Source: Symbiodinium natans (taxonomy: Eukaryota > Sar > Dinophyceae > Suessiales > Symbiodiniaceae). Taken from it: a stretch of 64,000 nucleotides of DNA. The notes below the pieces were generated by a model. The model was not told the origin of the DNA. It saw nothing but the letters and a program-made list of their open reading frames with translations, and did no database searches. Location: NCBI GenBank assembly GCA_905221605.1, contig CAJNDS010002828.1, positions 200,001 to 264,000 of the forward strand, given 5' to 3'. The position numbers and the translations under genes are program-made. Of this stretch, positions 20,941 through 31,827 are shown piece after piece (within the stretch, counting starts at the first letter, position 1; every line of letters starts with the position of its first letter).

Positions 20941-22520
20941 CGCCAGCAGACATCCACACACAGCAGCTTGGAAGGCAGCCGGCCAGGCACTGCAAGAGGT
21001 GGAGGTGCCTCTGTGGTACAATGCCGTTGGCGCCCCAGGTGGCAAATGTTTGGAAGCATCCAAGTTCTTCGAGCATGGGAGAGGAGGAATGCTTGACTGG
21101 CTTCGGATGTGTTTTACTTATTGCGTATGATTATGTGTTTTTTTGTTCTTATCTTGAATTCATCCAGTGCATACTCTGTGCCTGTTGCAGTTCAGTTCTG
21201 ATGATGCTGTGGATCATGCTCGCTCTTCATGCAGGATTCGGATGAATTGCCGCAAGTTGTTCAAATTTTTCCGTTTATCCACTACGGCCATATGTTGGTG
21301 GGCACGCGGACGATGCGTTGTCACCTGGTGGGCCAGGAGTCGAGGTTGAGCGTTTGGCTCTCGTGTGGCTCCCCCATCATGATGTTTCATGATCCTGCTG
21401 TTTGCCGGATGCCATGCGCGTCCATGCTCTTCCCACATCTTACCACATTCTCATGGGATTGGTGGGCATGATATGGCATGCTGCAATGCCGCCTTACGTC
21501 ACCCTATGTCCGGCCATCACGCAGAAGACGAGCGTATGGCTGCTTTCCTCCGATGCATCTGTTGTCCCACAAGCAAATGGTCTTCCAGTTGGGGTTGCTG
21601 GGGCCGGGAGTGATAGAACCTCATGCGAAGGGTTCGCAATCTTCTGCCACATTGAAGTGCCATCCCTTTGACGGCTGTTTGCCGTTATTAGTTGTTTAGA
21701 TTTATCTAGTTGGACCGGGCTGTTGGACAGAGTCTCCCCGAATGTTTGTGCATCTTAACAGTCATTAATGGTTTTGGTTGCGTGTTATCATAGCGGCAGG
21801 GTGACGGCAAAAGTCCACGATGAACTCGACACAGGTCATCATCTTGATGGCCATTGACGGTCTTCTCGTGCCCTATCTTCACCCTGAGAGCTGTCCCATG
21901 TAGCGTTCATATGTACGATCATATACATAGGTGATCGTAGGTGCTTGAGCTGCAGCAAAGCGATGGCCACGACAATCGTGCTCAGGTGCTTTTTGTTGGC
22001 TGCGTTTTCGTTCGACAGGACCGACTTGGATGTAGACTCTGGGCCGCTGGGCGGTTTACGTGATTGCTTTGTCTGTGCAGTGCAAGGTGTTGCTGGCAGC
22101 TGCAGACCTCACAGAGTCGGATGCCAAGGAGTTTTTCGAGATAGGCGTGAATCATGGCGGCCAACGCGAGCTAGGCTTAAGTCTGGTCTTTCTTCGGTCC
22201 TGCAGTGGATGTAGCTGCAACATGTGCAGGGGGGCCAGAATTTTGGAGTGGGAGGGTTGCCTAGATGGCTTCACAGGGACCCGCGTGGTTAGGAATGATG
22301 AACGGGTGCCACGATACATGGCCGAGCGCAACTCGCGGGGCAAAACAAGCCTGTTGCCCCGCACGGGAGGTCTTACAGAAAAGTCAGCATGTACTGCAAT
22401 TTTGTCTGTTATGGTCATGGTTGTTTCAATTTATGCGTGTAATCCTGTGTTTCGTTGGCCCCCGGGTTGACCTTCAAGCTGGAGTCTTTTTCGCACATAC
22501 ACGAGCAACAGGTGACCGAT
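20941..22520. other. No firm gene; one exon-like segment
   Basis: A segment at about 22080-22165 reads CKVLLAAADLTESDAKEFFE after a GTGCAG acceptor-like site and may be an exon. Nothing else is convincing. Confidence 0.3.
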
Positions 22521-22525
22521 TGGTG

Positions 22526-22590
22526 TGTGTGTGTGTGTGTGTTTGAGTGAGTGAGTGAGTTTGTTTGTTTGTTTGCTTGCTTGTTTGGTT

Positions 22591-22647
<57 letters not shown>

Positions 22648-22672
22648 CCTTCCTTCCTTCCTTCCTTCCTTC

Positions 22673-22714
<42 letters not shown>

Positions 22715-22722
22715 TGTGTGTG
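22526..22722 (+). repeat. (TG)n, (GTTT/GCTT)n and (CCTT)n compound microsatellite
   Basis: TG run 22526-22541, then GAGT units, then TTTG and TTGC tetranucleotides. These pass into a pure GCTT run, a CCTT run (about 22646-22673) and back to GCTT, ending in TG. A mutation-driven shift within one tetranucleotide array is evident. Confidence 0.95.
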
Positions 22723-24607
22723 TATTGTGTACAGTATCTATTACCGGCTGTTGCGTAGGTGCCGGGCTTACATCTTTCTGACATGAAAGTATGCTACTAT
22801 GATAGCAGTTGTCCCTGCCCAGCAGGGGAATTCGCAGAGCTCCGATGCGTGGCCAGTCGTACTGTTATGGTTGTGCTGCTATCTCCAGCACCCCCCCCTG
22901 CTTCCACTCGCTGCAAGCACCTTTGGACCCCTTGCCAAGCGAGATGTGGCGAGTGAGAGGATGCACACAGCATGATGTGCCGACCGACACAAGCTCGGCA
23001 GATAATGTTGTGTGGGGACCCTGAACGGTTGCCTCGCGTGGTTTGTGCACAAATGCAGCAATGGCTCAACAACCAGTGGGTTTGTAGTGTGAGCCAGAAA
23101 TGAGTCATGTCACTACCATTGCCGAACCTGATGCCAGAATCGCTGTGACTGCCGTGGCTTCCATTGAGGTATGAAGACTCTGCAGGAGATGGGGAGCACC
23201 TGTGTGCAGTTCTGCGGAAGACAAGTGCCGGCTGCCGAAGAGCACATGTAGTGTGAGATTCCAGACCCACATGTACCGGAAATATTGGTGCATCAGTGGC
23301 CACAGGCTCGGAACCTCCTTGCCAACTACTTGAAGTGGGTTCTCTTCGGCAGCAAAACCGGCCAGGACAAGTTGAGAAAGGGAAGGGAGCCCTCTGGCCG
23401 AAAGAGACCGGTATCCTTTACCAGGCGCCTGTAGCGGAAAACAGCCCCAGACCGTAACAGAAGACGAGGCCAGCTGTGAGACGACAACGCTGGGACTTGT
23501 AACTGCTGCCACTGCAGGTTTGGGGTTCAGGGAGAAAGGTGCTGACAGAAAACGACCTGGTTCGAGAAGTGTTTAAGATGATGCAAAAAAGGGCATTTGG
23601 CAGAGTTCGGCAAGGCCTGGTTTTCGTTACCTGCCTGCATTGTTTTTGCTACACAGCACTTTGTTTGCTCGCTACGCGTTTTCCGTTACGACCCTCCATG
23701 GTTTCCGCTGCGGCACACTCCCGCTACTTCCAGTCCCGTAGAGCCCAACCATCCCCAAAATTCGAGACCCTTCTCATGAGCATTGGCTATGGTTGAGAGT
23801 TAAGACTACTGCAAGCAGGCGACGCCTGGATTTTGCTGATGTCTCCATGAACGCTTGGGAGTGTTTTGTGTAGAGCGTAGGCAGGAGCACATCCCTTGCA
23901 AGAGTTCTTATGAAACGTGTTCGTGAATCGGGCATCTCCCTGCGCTTTTTTTGGAGCGATGGCCACAGCACGGGAGACAGAAAGAGGGGATCAGGCAAGC
24001 TCCAATGCCTGTCAGAGGGACAAGAGTAACATGAAGGAGACGAGGAGCTGGAGGCCTCTCTACTGGCCTCACCTGTGTCAGTCTCTTGCTTTCAGGGGCG
24101 TGGGCTTCGGGTGGCGAAGTCGTGGGCCGAGACAGCTTGTTCCTGTCGAAACGGTTTCAGGCTCCAAGCGACCCACTCTCCCGCTGCCACACGATTAGGG
24201 CTTAAGGAGAGGCCCGTCATTTCCTGCTCCAAGCGGAGAGCGGGGATGTGCTCGTGGCAGTCTGCAGCTTGAGAGGACAACGATGCCTTCTCTGCATTCT
24301 CTGCGTCCCAGTGCTGAGCAGCACGGAACTCTTGTAAAGCTGTTGCCGGGCTGAAAACTTGTTCGGCACCCCGTCACCATGCATCCCTCGACTGCGACCG
24401 GCCAATGTGTTGGTGCCGTTGATCATTCCTCCTCCTCTGGTCCCCGTTCAAGAGGGTTTGAGAAGCGGGAATGCACCAGCAACTGCAAGTGGGGCGGCAT
24501 CCACGTCACGCCGACTGTGCCACAGCACGTAGCCGTCCCGAATAACTGGATGAGAACCGTGGATGCTCGAGTCGCGGGCGTGCTGACGCGCGGGATGTGC
24601 CCCCAAG
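22723..24607. other. No supported gene
   Basis: Only short frames without motif on both strands. A minus-strand frame at 22797-23303 (168 codons) lacks any domain signature and overlaps other frames. Nothing reliable. Confidence 0.35.
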
Positions 24608-24756
24608 TCCGCAGGGAAGAAGAATAAGGAGAAGAAGAAGAAGAAGGAGAAGGAGAAGGAGAAGGAGGAGGAGGAGGATAAGGAGAAGGAGAAGGAGAAG
24701 GAGAAGGAGAAGGAGAAGGAGAAGGAGAAGGAGAAGGAGAAGGAGAAGGAGAAGGG
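24608..24756 (+). repeat. (GAGAAG)n purine-only hexanucleotide repeat
   Basis: About 150 bases of AAG/GAG units, almost all GAGAAG and GGAGAA hexamers. The + strand is pure A/G over most of the length. Frames give KEKEKE or, antisense, FSFSFS and LLLL. Confidence 0.95.
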
Positions 24757-25165
24757 TGTGATTATATACATAGTTCGAACATTTGTGCTGGAGGTTACCG
24801 GCAACCAGTGTGAGATGTGTGTTCTTCAAAGATTAGAGATCTGGCCTTGTCGCACGTGCTGTAGGACTGCAAGTAGCATGAGTCGAGTCCACGAGGAGAC
24901 GCGACAAGGCTTGCAGCAGCTCGACATTGAGGCCCACAGCATCAATAGGGCGTCACAGGCGGAAGCAACCTGGAAGCTTGTCCACATTCGTCGTTCCCAA
25001 AGCGCATGTTCCTGCAGGCACAGTTGAGCTGGCGGGGTGCAACACCGGCGGAGAAGCAGGAACCACAAAAGATGCCCGGGTTGCAGCTTGAATGGCATGG
25101 AGGTCATGTTCAGGTTTGTTGGATTGTGCTGCACACGGGCCTTCGATTCCGGAGCAGGACAGGGC

Positions 25166-25429
25166 ATGGCTGACAAAGTCAGACGACTTTACGACGCAAT
25201 TGTGATCGCCGCCGTTTTTGCTCAGAAACTCAATAGCGGGCCTTCATGGGTGCACGCAGATATGCGCAAAGGCCAGATGAGCTTGGGAGAGCAACATGTG
25301 AGCAAGATGTTGCAGAAAAAGGCGGATCGCCCCAACACATGGGGCTTTGCAGGTCAGTGGGGTGCTCCTGCTGCTGCGCCTGCTGTTTATGGTAAAGGCA
25401 GGCCGGGCAAAAACTCAGCCAGGCTCTGA
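25166..25429 (+). CDS. Hypothetical coding segment
   Basis: From ATG 25166 the frame reads MADKVRRLYDAIVIAAVFAQ and a Lys/Gln-rich continuation (EQHVSKMLQKKADRP), then an Ala/Pro-rich end stopping at 25427-25429. The first ~65 residues look like a genuine soluble protein. The Ala/Pro tail after TGGGGCTTTGCAG may be a separate exon. No family recognised. Confidence 0.3.
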   Translation: MADKVRRLYDAIVIAAVFAQKLNSGPSWVHADMRKGQMSLGEQHVSKMLQKKADRPNTWGFAGQWGAPAAAPAVYGKGRPGKNSARL

Positions 25430-25814
25430 GACATCTGAGATCTCATTCGGAGAACGTCAAAGTCTCAGCCAATTGAGCTGAGGCCGGCGGAGGGCCGCTG
25501 TCTCAGATGGCATTCGATCGGGTGACGTACATGTCCCAAATCCATGCGCCACGATGCGATCCAAGGCCGCTGATCCCGCCTGCGGGCTACAAGGCGCACG
25601 CTACCGCATCTTCTGTTGGCGAATGTCTGTCAATGGTTGTCCTCATGGGTTCGCATTCGCGAAGAATCATTCGCGAAGAATCATCCAAATTCTCGAATCC
25701 GAATCAGAATCAGAAGTCACTCCAACAGCAACTGCCGAACCAGCATGGTGCAAAACCTGCGCCTTGGACCTTCAGCACCTCTTTCCTGCTTTCCGAGTCA
25801 GCTGTATCATAGAT

Positions 25815-25945
25815 GTTTCGTGATTCAGCCCTTCCGTGGTTTCCGAGTCAGGCGGTTTTGTGGTTTCTGATTCAGCTGTTCGGGTCGATTCCTGTGTCTT
25901 GGTTGTTCTATTCAGCCGTTCTGGTTTCCGATGTTGCCGTTCTGG
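25815..25945 (+). repeat. Degenerate minisatellite (GATTCAGCCGTTC.GGTTTCC)
   Basis: A unit close to GATTCAGC.GTTC.GGTTTC recurs about five times with substitutions and indels. Just upstream (25650-25710) are shorter GCGAAGAATCATTC and AATC(A/C)GAATC direct repeats. Confidence 0.7.
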
Positions 25946-27779
25946 TGTATAATTGTCCGTGGTTTGCACAAGGTCCTGACAGCCTCAATGGCCTTCGGCT
26001 AAGGGGATCCGTGAGCTTTTCGGCTTGGTTTCAATCCTGAACAAAGCTCTGCTTCAGAATGGAACGGTGGTACCCTCGATTCATGTCTTTCATGTGGGTA
26101 CAGTCTGGATGCCAGTGTTCACCGACATGATTCCCCAAAGCGGCTGGTGGCCGCAAACAGTGATGTGCTTACAGTATCACAGTCTTGCTGACAAAGTCCG
26201 CGGACTCCTTTGCATGGTGTTGCAAGGGGTAATATCGAACGTGTTGGAGATTCAGAATCTTCACATCCCCCAGTGGAAAGAAGAACATCTAAGGCTATCT
26301 AGCGCTCTAGGTCCCGCAGACTACAAGTACCAAATATTTGCACATCTCCCCCAGAACCATGGAGCTTATATTGCTATTTATTTCTTGCCAAACTTCAAGA
26401 TCGAACCGACCAGCGTTCCTCGCAGGGGGCTGCCCCTGCGCCTTTCAGCAGACAGTCGCAGCCATGGCAGCAGCAGCAACATCAGTCTTGGCAGGCCATA
26501 ACGATGCTGTGTGTTTCCTATGAGAATGTCTGCATGCACATGTAAGTTTGCTGTAACTGGCAGCGGCAGGGCCAAGTGCAAAAGGACTGCTCGCATTTGT
26601 TCGCACGAACTCGCTCCCGTTCGCAACACATCCCATGAGTGCGTGCGCGCGTGCGTTATACCTTCCGTCCTGCCGAGGAGGACACGGGACCACCTCAAGT
26701 CCTCATGTTGCAGCTCTTCCAGGATGACCTGCGTGGGATGCAAAGTCAGGTTGCCGAGCAGCATGGGCACCAAAAAGCTTACCCAACAGCCAGGCTGCCG
26801 AGTAAGCAAATCGTATTCAACATGTCACATTGTCACAGCTGCAGTGGGATGCAGGAATCGCAGCTGACTACGCAAGGGTTCCCTCCCGAGGTGCGTAGCT
26901 GGCTTTGGCTGTTGCGGGAAGTGGTTTTGATGAGTTGTGTCATGTCGTCAGGCACCCGCCCTTGTGCACGACAAGTCCATGACTGTGTTTAGTTCTGCCA
27001 GGGACTTGGGGAGCACATGGGTTCTGACGTTTTTGCAATGTGTTCTGCACTGTCAGAGAGACACACCTTGAGGCCCATTCAATTCTGCAGGAGATTGTGG
27101 GCGACATAAGCCGCGGCCACAAGAACTCTCTTGGATCCTGCGACTTAAGTCGTTGGGGCGCAGTTCAGAGGCCTTTGTGGCTCTGTGTTGTGTGCGCTCA
27201 CAGGTGCAGAAGTTGAGATTCATCATGATACGGACTGCCGCTGCTGAGTTGTCTGGAGCTGGCAGATGTGAGCAGTGAGCATGCAATGAGAGGCATGCTC
27301 CTGGCAGGAGTGGGACATATTTCCAGAGGTTGGAGAGTCCATTAGACATGCAGGCCTCGCTCCTATTTGCCTCATTAGAGGGATGTAGACTTGCTGCTGT
27401 GAATCGAAGCAAGTCCGCTTACACCAGGCCAACTGCCTAGGTCATGTGGATGGTTTGTCAGTGATATCCTTGCACTTGACTGTCGGAACCAACACTTGCT
27501 TTTCCATGCTCACATAGACTTATAGCTTCTAAACCCTCTAGAATCTAGAACCGGGATGTGATGGTGCTATTGAGCTGTGAAGGTGGCGAGGAGCTCTGCT
27601 TCAGCTGGAGCCTTACCTAACTTGCACTTGCTACCCGGATCTGCTCAAAGTTACACTTTCTATAACAGCATGGCTGAAACAGTTTGCCACGCTTCCAGTG
27701 AGGCGTCGGGACATGTCCCAGCCACGGAAAATGGGTTGGGCACTCAGCTTGAAAGCCAGTCTCAGCACGCTTATCCTGG
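25946..27779. other. No firm gene; one exon-like segment
   Basis: About 26680-26803 reads GPPQVLMLQLFQDDLRGM and on to VAEQHGHQKAYPTARLP after a GCCGAG acceptor-like site. It may be a real exon, with no partner found. The remainder shows no motif. Confidence 0.3.
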
Positions 27780-27789
27780 TGCCGCTAGG

Positions 27790-28690
27790 CAAGAAAGAGA
27801 GCGCGAGAGAGAGAAGGAGAGAGAGAGTGTGTGCTTAGTTGCACACAAACACTGGACAACACGGGCACGGCCTCAGGCCCAGCAGAAGAAGAAGGAAGGA
27901 GAGAGAGAGAGAGAGATATGCCCATGCCCTGCAGAAGAAGAAGAAGGAGAAGAAGAAGAAGAAGAAGAAGAATAATAAGAAGAAGAGATGACCCCCAAGA
28001 AAGAATGAAAGAAAGAAAGAAGGAAAACGAGAAAGAAAGAAAGAAAAAACATCAAGAAAAAAACAAAAAGAAGGCTAGTTGGCATCAATCCAGCCGGTAC
28101 CACGATTCGTAATCACAAACCGACAGGATCACTGGAGCACGCCCCTTGCGGTTTCTCCGGGGACTGAGTACAGAGGAAGCAAGGAAGGAAAAGAGGGAGA
28201 GCGAGACAGACAGACAGAGAGAGACAGAGGGAGACAGAGACAGAGAGAGAGAGAAGAGTGCGCCCTTATATGCAGCACAGGAGCGTCGCGCCCTAGGCCC
28301 GAGTTAGTGCCCAGCTCCTCTCAGGGTGTAGCTTCGCGTCGCAGTAGCGAAGGCGCAGGCCTAACGGCCTAACGGTTCAATGCGACTCACAGGTCGCCAG
28401 CAGAGACGGTACAAGGATGCGCTGGGGTTCGTCCCAGGATGGCCCATGAATCAAAGAAGGGGGGCCAAGAAGAAGAAGAAGAAGAAGAAGAAGAAGAAGA
28501 AGAAGAAGAAGAAGAAGAAGAAGAAGAAGAAGAAGAAGAAGAAGAAGAAGAAGAAGAAGAAGAAGAAGAAGGCGAAGAAGACGAAGAAGAAGAAGAGAAT
28601 AAGAAGAAGAAGAAGAGAATAAGAAGAAGAAGAGAATAAGATAATAAGAAGAATAAGAAGAATAATAAGAAGAAAAACATAATACTGAGA
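27790..28690 (+). repeat. Purine-rich microsatellite field, (GA)n, (GAA)n, (AAG)n
   Basis: Several A/G-only tracts: GAGA near 27799-27830 and 27900-27915, GAAGAA at 27940-27985, GAAAGAAA at 28005-28060, (GACA)/(GA) at 28195-28255, and a long (GAA)n at about 28467-28660. Pyrimidines are nearly absent on + in each. Intervening segments are normal sequence. Confidence 0.95.
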
Positions 28691-29882
28691 ATGCGAAGAC
28701 CCGACGGGGTGCACAAAAGAAAAAGTGCGGATCCAGAGCGAATGAGAGCGACATAGAGCGAGGCGCAAAGGCTACGAGATCGTTCGCTGTCCGGAGGGGC
28801 GATGGGGCAGCAAGCGGAGAAGGATGACCTGTTGACCCGCCCCCTACCCGGCAAGTAATGACAAAAGCAGCTTGCAGCAAGCCGAGTATGAAATACACCA
28901 GCGTCGGCAGCGTGCCGTGTCCCGTCCAGCCTATTTGGCTTTGATGGGTAAATGCGGCTGAGCTGGCCGACGTCTGCCGCACTCCACACACCTCACGAAA
29001 TATATGTATTTGCTGCCGAGGCACAGGCTGCAGGCAGGAGATATCACAAGATCTAGAACGGGCGGCCCTTGTCTGAAGCCACCACAACCTCGAAGCGAAG
29101 AAGTGAAAAAGTAAGCGCAGAAGGGGGGCGATGTGTTCTGACAGCCGCAGGCGTTTCTTCAAACAAGGAGCGCGCAGCTTGTCGCTCCCTGCATGCACAA
29201 TTCACTAGAACATATCAGAACAAGCCGCGTGGAACTTGACCCATGTGAGCGGGTGAGGGATTACTGAGGAGTTTGGCGCGTGTTTCGCGAACCAATAAGT
29301 GAATCCTGTCAGGCGAGCGAACACAGGATACTTTTCGCGAGCAAGTCAAAGCGCGCGAAAAAGGAAGCGGTCCCGGTCTGCAAAAGGGTCTCGGTGGATG
29401 GGCCGTGAGGGGGAGGCTTCAAGCCAGCAGAAGTTCTTTCATTTTCATTGGATGTTCGCAGGTGGGAAAAGTCCGAAGACGTCCGAAGAACATATCATTG
29501 TTGACTTACCACGACCAGCCAACTGTTGTCGAGTAGGAGTAGCCAAACCAAGTCCGCACAACCACAGTCACCGGCCAGCTCGATGCAGCAGCGGCGTAGT
29601 TTTGGGGCCGACTGGTTGTGGAGCCCTGTCATGTTACGTACATATTCTCTCCTGAGACGTGCTCAGGCAGTTGGTATTGCTAATGGCTGGAAAGGCGCGC
29701 TAAGGGGCCAATCAATCAGCGCTTGCAGATCATGGCTGACGTCAGGCCGAGAAACTGCCGTGAAGCTTGCTTTGGGCTTCGCGCTCCTATCTGAAAGATG
29801 TGCGCCCCCCCGCACTGTTGAGCTTTGATTGGCAACTGACACTGGGGGATCTCCAGAGTGCCCAAGAAGTCTTGACCTGCAG
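28691..29882. other. No supported gene
   Basis: Frames here are extensions of repeat-derived frames or short and motif-free. A hairpin-forming segment at 29284-29342 is listed separately. Confidence 0.35.
29284..29342. repeat. Imperfect inverted repeat (hairpin)
   Basis: The arms TTCGCGA...GTGAATCCTGT and ACAGGATAC...CGCGA can pair around an ~11-base centre, with interruptions between the two paired blocks. No conserved RNA family is recognised. Confidence 0.5.
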
Positions 29883-29941
29883 CACCGGATGATCTGGAGA
29901 ACTTCTGCAAGAACTACCCGGAATTCAGGGTGCTGCCCTGA
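29883..29941 (+). CDS. Possible terminal exon
   Basis: After a CTGCAG acceptor the frame reads PDDLENFCKNYPEFRVLP and stops at TGA 29939-29941. Upstream, 29828-29880 may hold the preceding coding bases (WQLTLGDLQSAQEVL). Family unknown. Confidence 0.4.
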
Positions 29942-30952
29942 CGGGCAAGAGACCAGCACATTAGGCACAAGGCTGAACTTCGATGGATGGCTGCCCAGGT
30001 CATGGTGGCTGAAGCCGGCCTGCTACCTCAAAGAGGCATTGGGAATTGCAACATCGGCAACCATTTTTGTCCGTCACTTCGATGTGAGAGCATGGCCACC
30101 ACAACAGCATGGCTGCCATTCTGTGCGCTTGCGTGGGGTAAGCATGACTGGTGTTTTCTTCAACAAGGCATGCTGTTCTGCAACATGAAACTGTTGCTCC
30201 TGGCTCTTTTGCTAGCAGCTGCAGATGATGCAGACATATGCAGACTCTCTTGGGCTCTTGCAGTATCTTTTCGGTGGCTTGTTATACATCTGGAAGAGGC
30301 CCGCCCAAGAGAAGTGCCCTCAGCTCAGTGAAGCGATTTGCGTCATGTCAGGATCTGGCCTTGAAGTATAGCCGGTGGCAGCCAATCATGAACAAGGTAG
30401 TAGTTGTCACTTGCCCAAGCGATGCAAGTCTTTCCCGGAATGCTTGATTCAGATTTGGTTCTGGCCTGTCTCCTGATGATGCGTTGCATCTCAGCCAAGT
30501 TGTCGTGTGCCTGAGGCATTTGCTGCAGGGCAGGTGAGCTTGTGCTCTTGTTCGCAGTGTGGGGTAGCAGAATCAGCAGCAAAAAGATAAATTACAAAAA
30601 ACAGGACCAGAAGTGGCAGGACCAGAAGTGGCAGTCAGCCCCAAAGCAGAATTCTTGGGCGGTGCTGAGCTTATCAGGACGCTTGATCCGTGCATCGTTT
30701 CCGTGTCTCTGAGATTCAAGATGCAGGCAGTGGGAGTTGGCACTGCCAAGGCGCCGCCCGCAGGTCCTTCGAACGGAGGCCCCGCGAGGGCAAGGGTTCT
30801 GCTTGGGGCGCAGCTCGCGCCAGCACTCCACGTTGTTTCTTGGGGAGCGGCACGTGTGCTCCAAGAAAGTTGCAAGGATTCCCGCGGTTTGTTTGGGCTT
30901 CGCTGGACACTACTGCCGGTCTAGTGCAGGACTTCGCCAACTAGCTGATTCT
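29942..30952. other. No firm gene; exon-like segment at 30762-30944
   Basis: A + frame after CCGCAG at about 30762 reads a basic Gly/Ala/Arg-rich peptide (contains LQGFPRFVWASLDTTAG) to a stop at 30944. It may be an upstream exon of the gene ending at 31288. Otherwise nothing. Confidence 0.3.
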
Positions 30953-31066
30953 TTGGGATGTTCTCCCTTATACTAACAGTCCTTAATAAGGGTTACAAAT
31001 GATTACAATAGGGGGTATAATGATAATCCCAAGTAAGGACTTGTTAGTATAAGCGGGAACATCCTT
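30953..31066. mobile_element. 114-bp MITE with 8-bp target-site duplication
   Basis: The left end (GGGATGTTCTCCCTTATACT, AAC, AGTCCTTA) and the reverse complement of the right end (AGGATGTTCCCGCTTATACT, AAC, AAGTCCTTA) match over about 32 bases, with a few mismatches and one indel. CTGATTCT occurs immediately outside both ends (30945-30952 and 31067-31074). Length, terminal inverted repeats, lack of coding capacity and exact 8-bp duplication are the definition of a non-autonomous DNA transposon. Eight-bp duplications are typical of hAT (and some Merlin) transposases; the superfamily is inferred. It lies between coding segments, probably in an intron. Confidence 0.85.
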
Positions 31067-31129
31067 CTGATTCTGTTTGTGTTGGCTTGTTGTTAGCATC
31101 TGCAAGCTGATGGCCATTGACATCTCCAG

Positions 31130-31288
31130 GAAGGCTTGCCCTCAGAGGGCTTGTGTGTGTACTACGACAAGCAGTTTTCCGCCTGCCTGGCCTGCTTCCC
31201 GAGCCTATTAGACAGTCCTGTCCCGGTCCGTGTCAAAAGTCGGCGCAGAAAAGGGTCAATCAAAAGAAGCAACGCAAACACACGTTAG
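31130..31288 (+). CDS. Probable terminal exon, unknown gene
   Basis: After a CATCTCCAG acceptor the frame reads EGLPSEGLCVYYDKQFSACL, then ACFPSLLDSPVPV and a basic tail (KSRRRKGSIKRS), stopping at TAG 31286-31288. The 53 codons have good protein-like composition and four cysteines. The basic end could be a nuclear localisation or retention-type tail. Family not recognised. The MITE 64 bases upstream would lie in its preceding intron. Confidence 0.45.
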   Translation, partial: EGLPSEGLCVYYDKQFSACLACFPSLLDSPVPVRVKSRRRKGSIKRSNANTR

Positions 31289-31827
31289 GATTGAAAAGAG
31301 GGTTTGGAACCAGATTTGATGTGCCGCACGTATTCGAGCAGATGGTATGAACATGCATGCTAGCTGCTTTGCCAGAATTTCCCTCGCACGCATGAGGACT
31401 TGTACGTAGAGAACAGAGTGCGCAGAGGGACTGTTGATATGCGGGATCTGTTTCCCCACCTTTGTCGCCCAACGTGATGTGTTGCTCCAGCAAGAACTCG
31501 TAATGTAATGCAAACCTGAATGCAGCTACGACCAGGTACGACAGGGCAGCATGTCTGGTATGCATGTCTAGATGTGTGCAATGACTGAACCGCCTGCTTT
31601 GTCATGTGTAAAGCCATGTAGACAATGAACATGTACGTGTAAATAAGTCGGCAACGCATGCTCGTAGCGTACCTGGACTTGTAGGTGCTGCAGTGCTTGA
31701 ACAGGAGCTCTTCAAAAACGGCCAGTACGTCCTTCAGGAGGTGCACAAAGAGTCTTCGTCATGACCCGTAAGTGCAAAATGCACAGAGTTGTGCAGCTGC
31801 AAGGTCAGCGTTTGGTTTGGCTGTTGC

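Noticed and set aside
28377-29198. 273-codon minus frame, one of the longest in the window
   Set aside because: Over a third is poly-Leu from the (GAA)n repeat. The rest has no motif.
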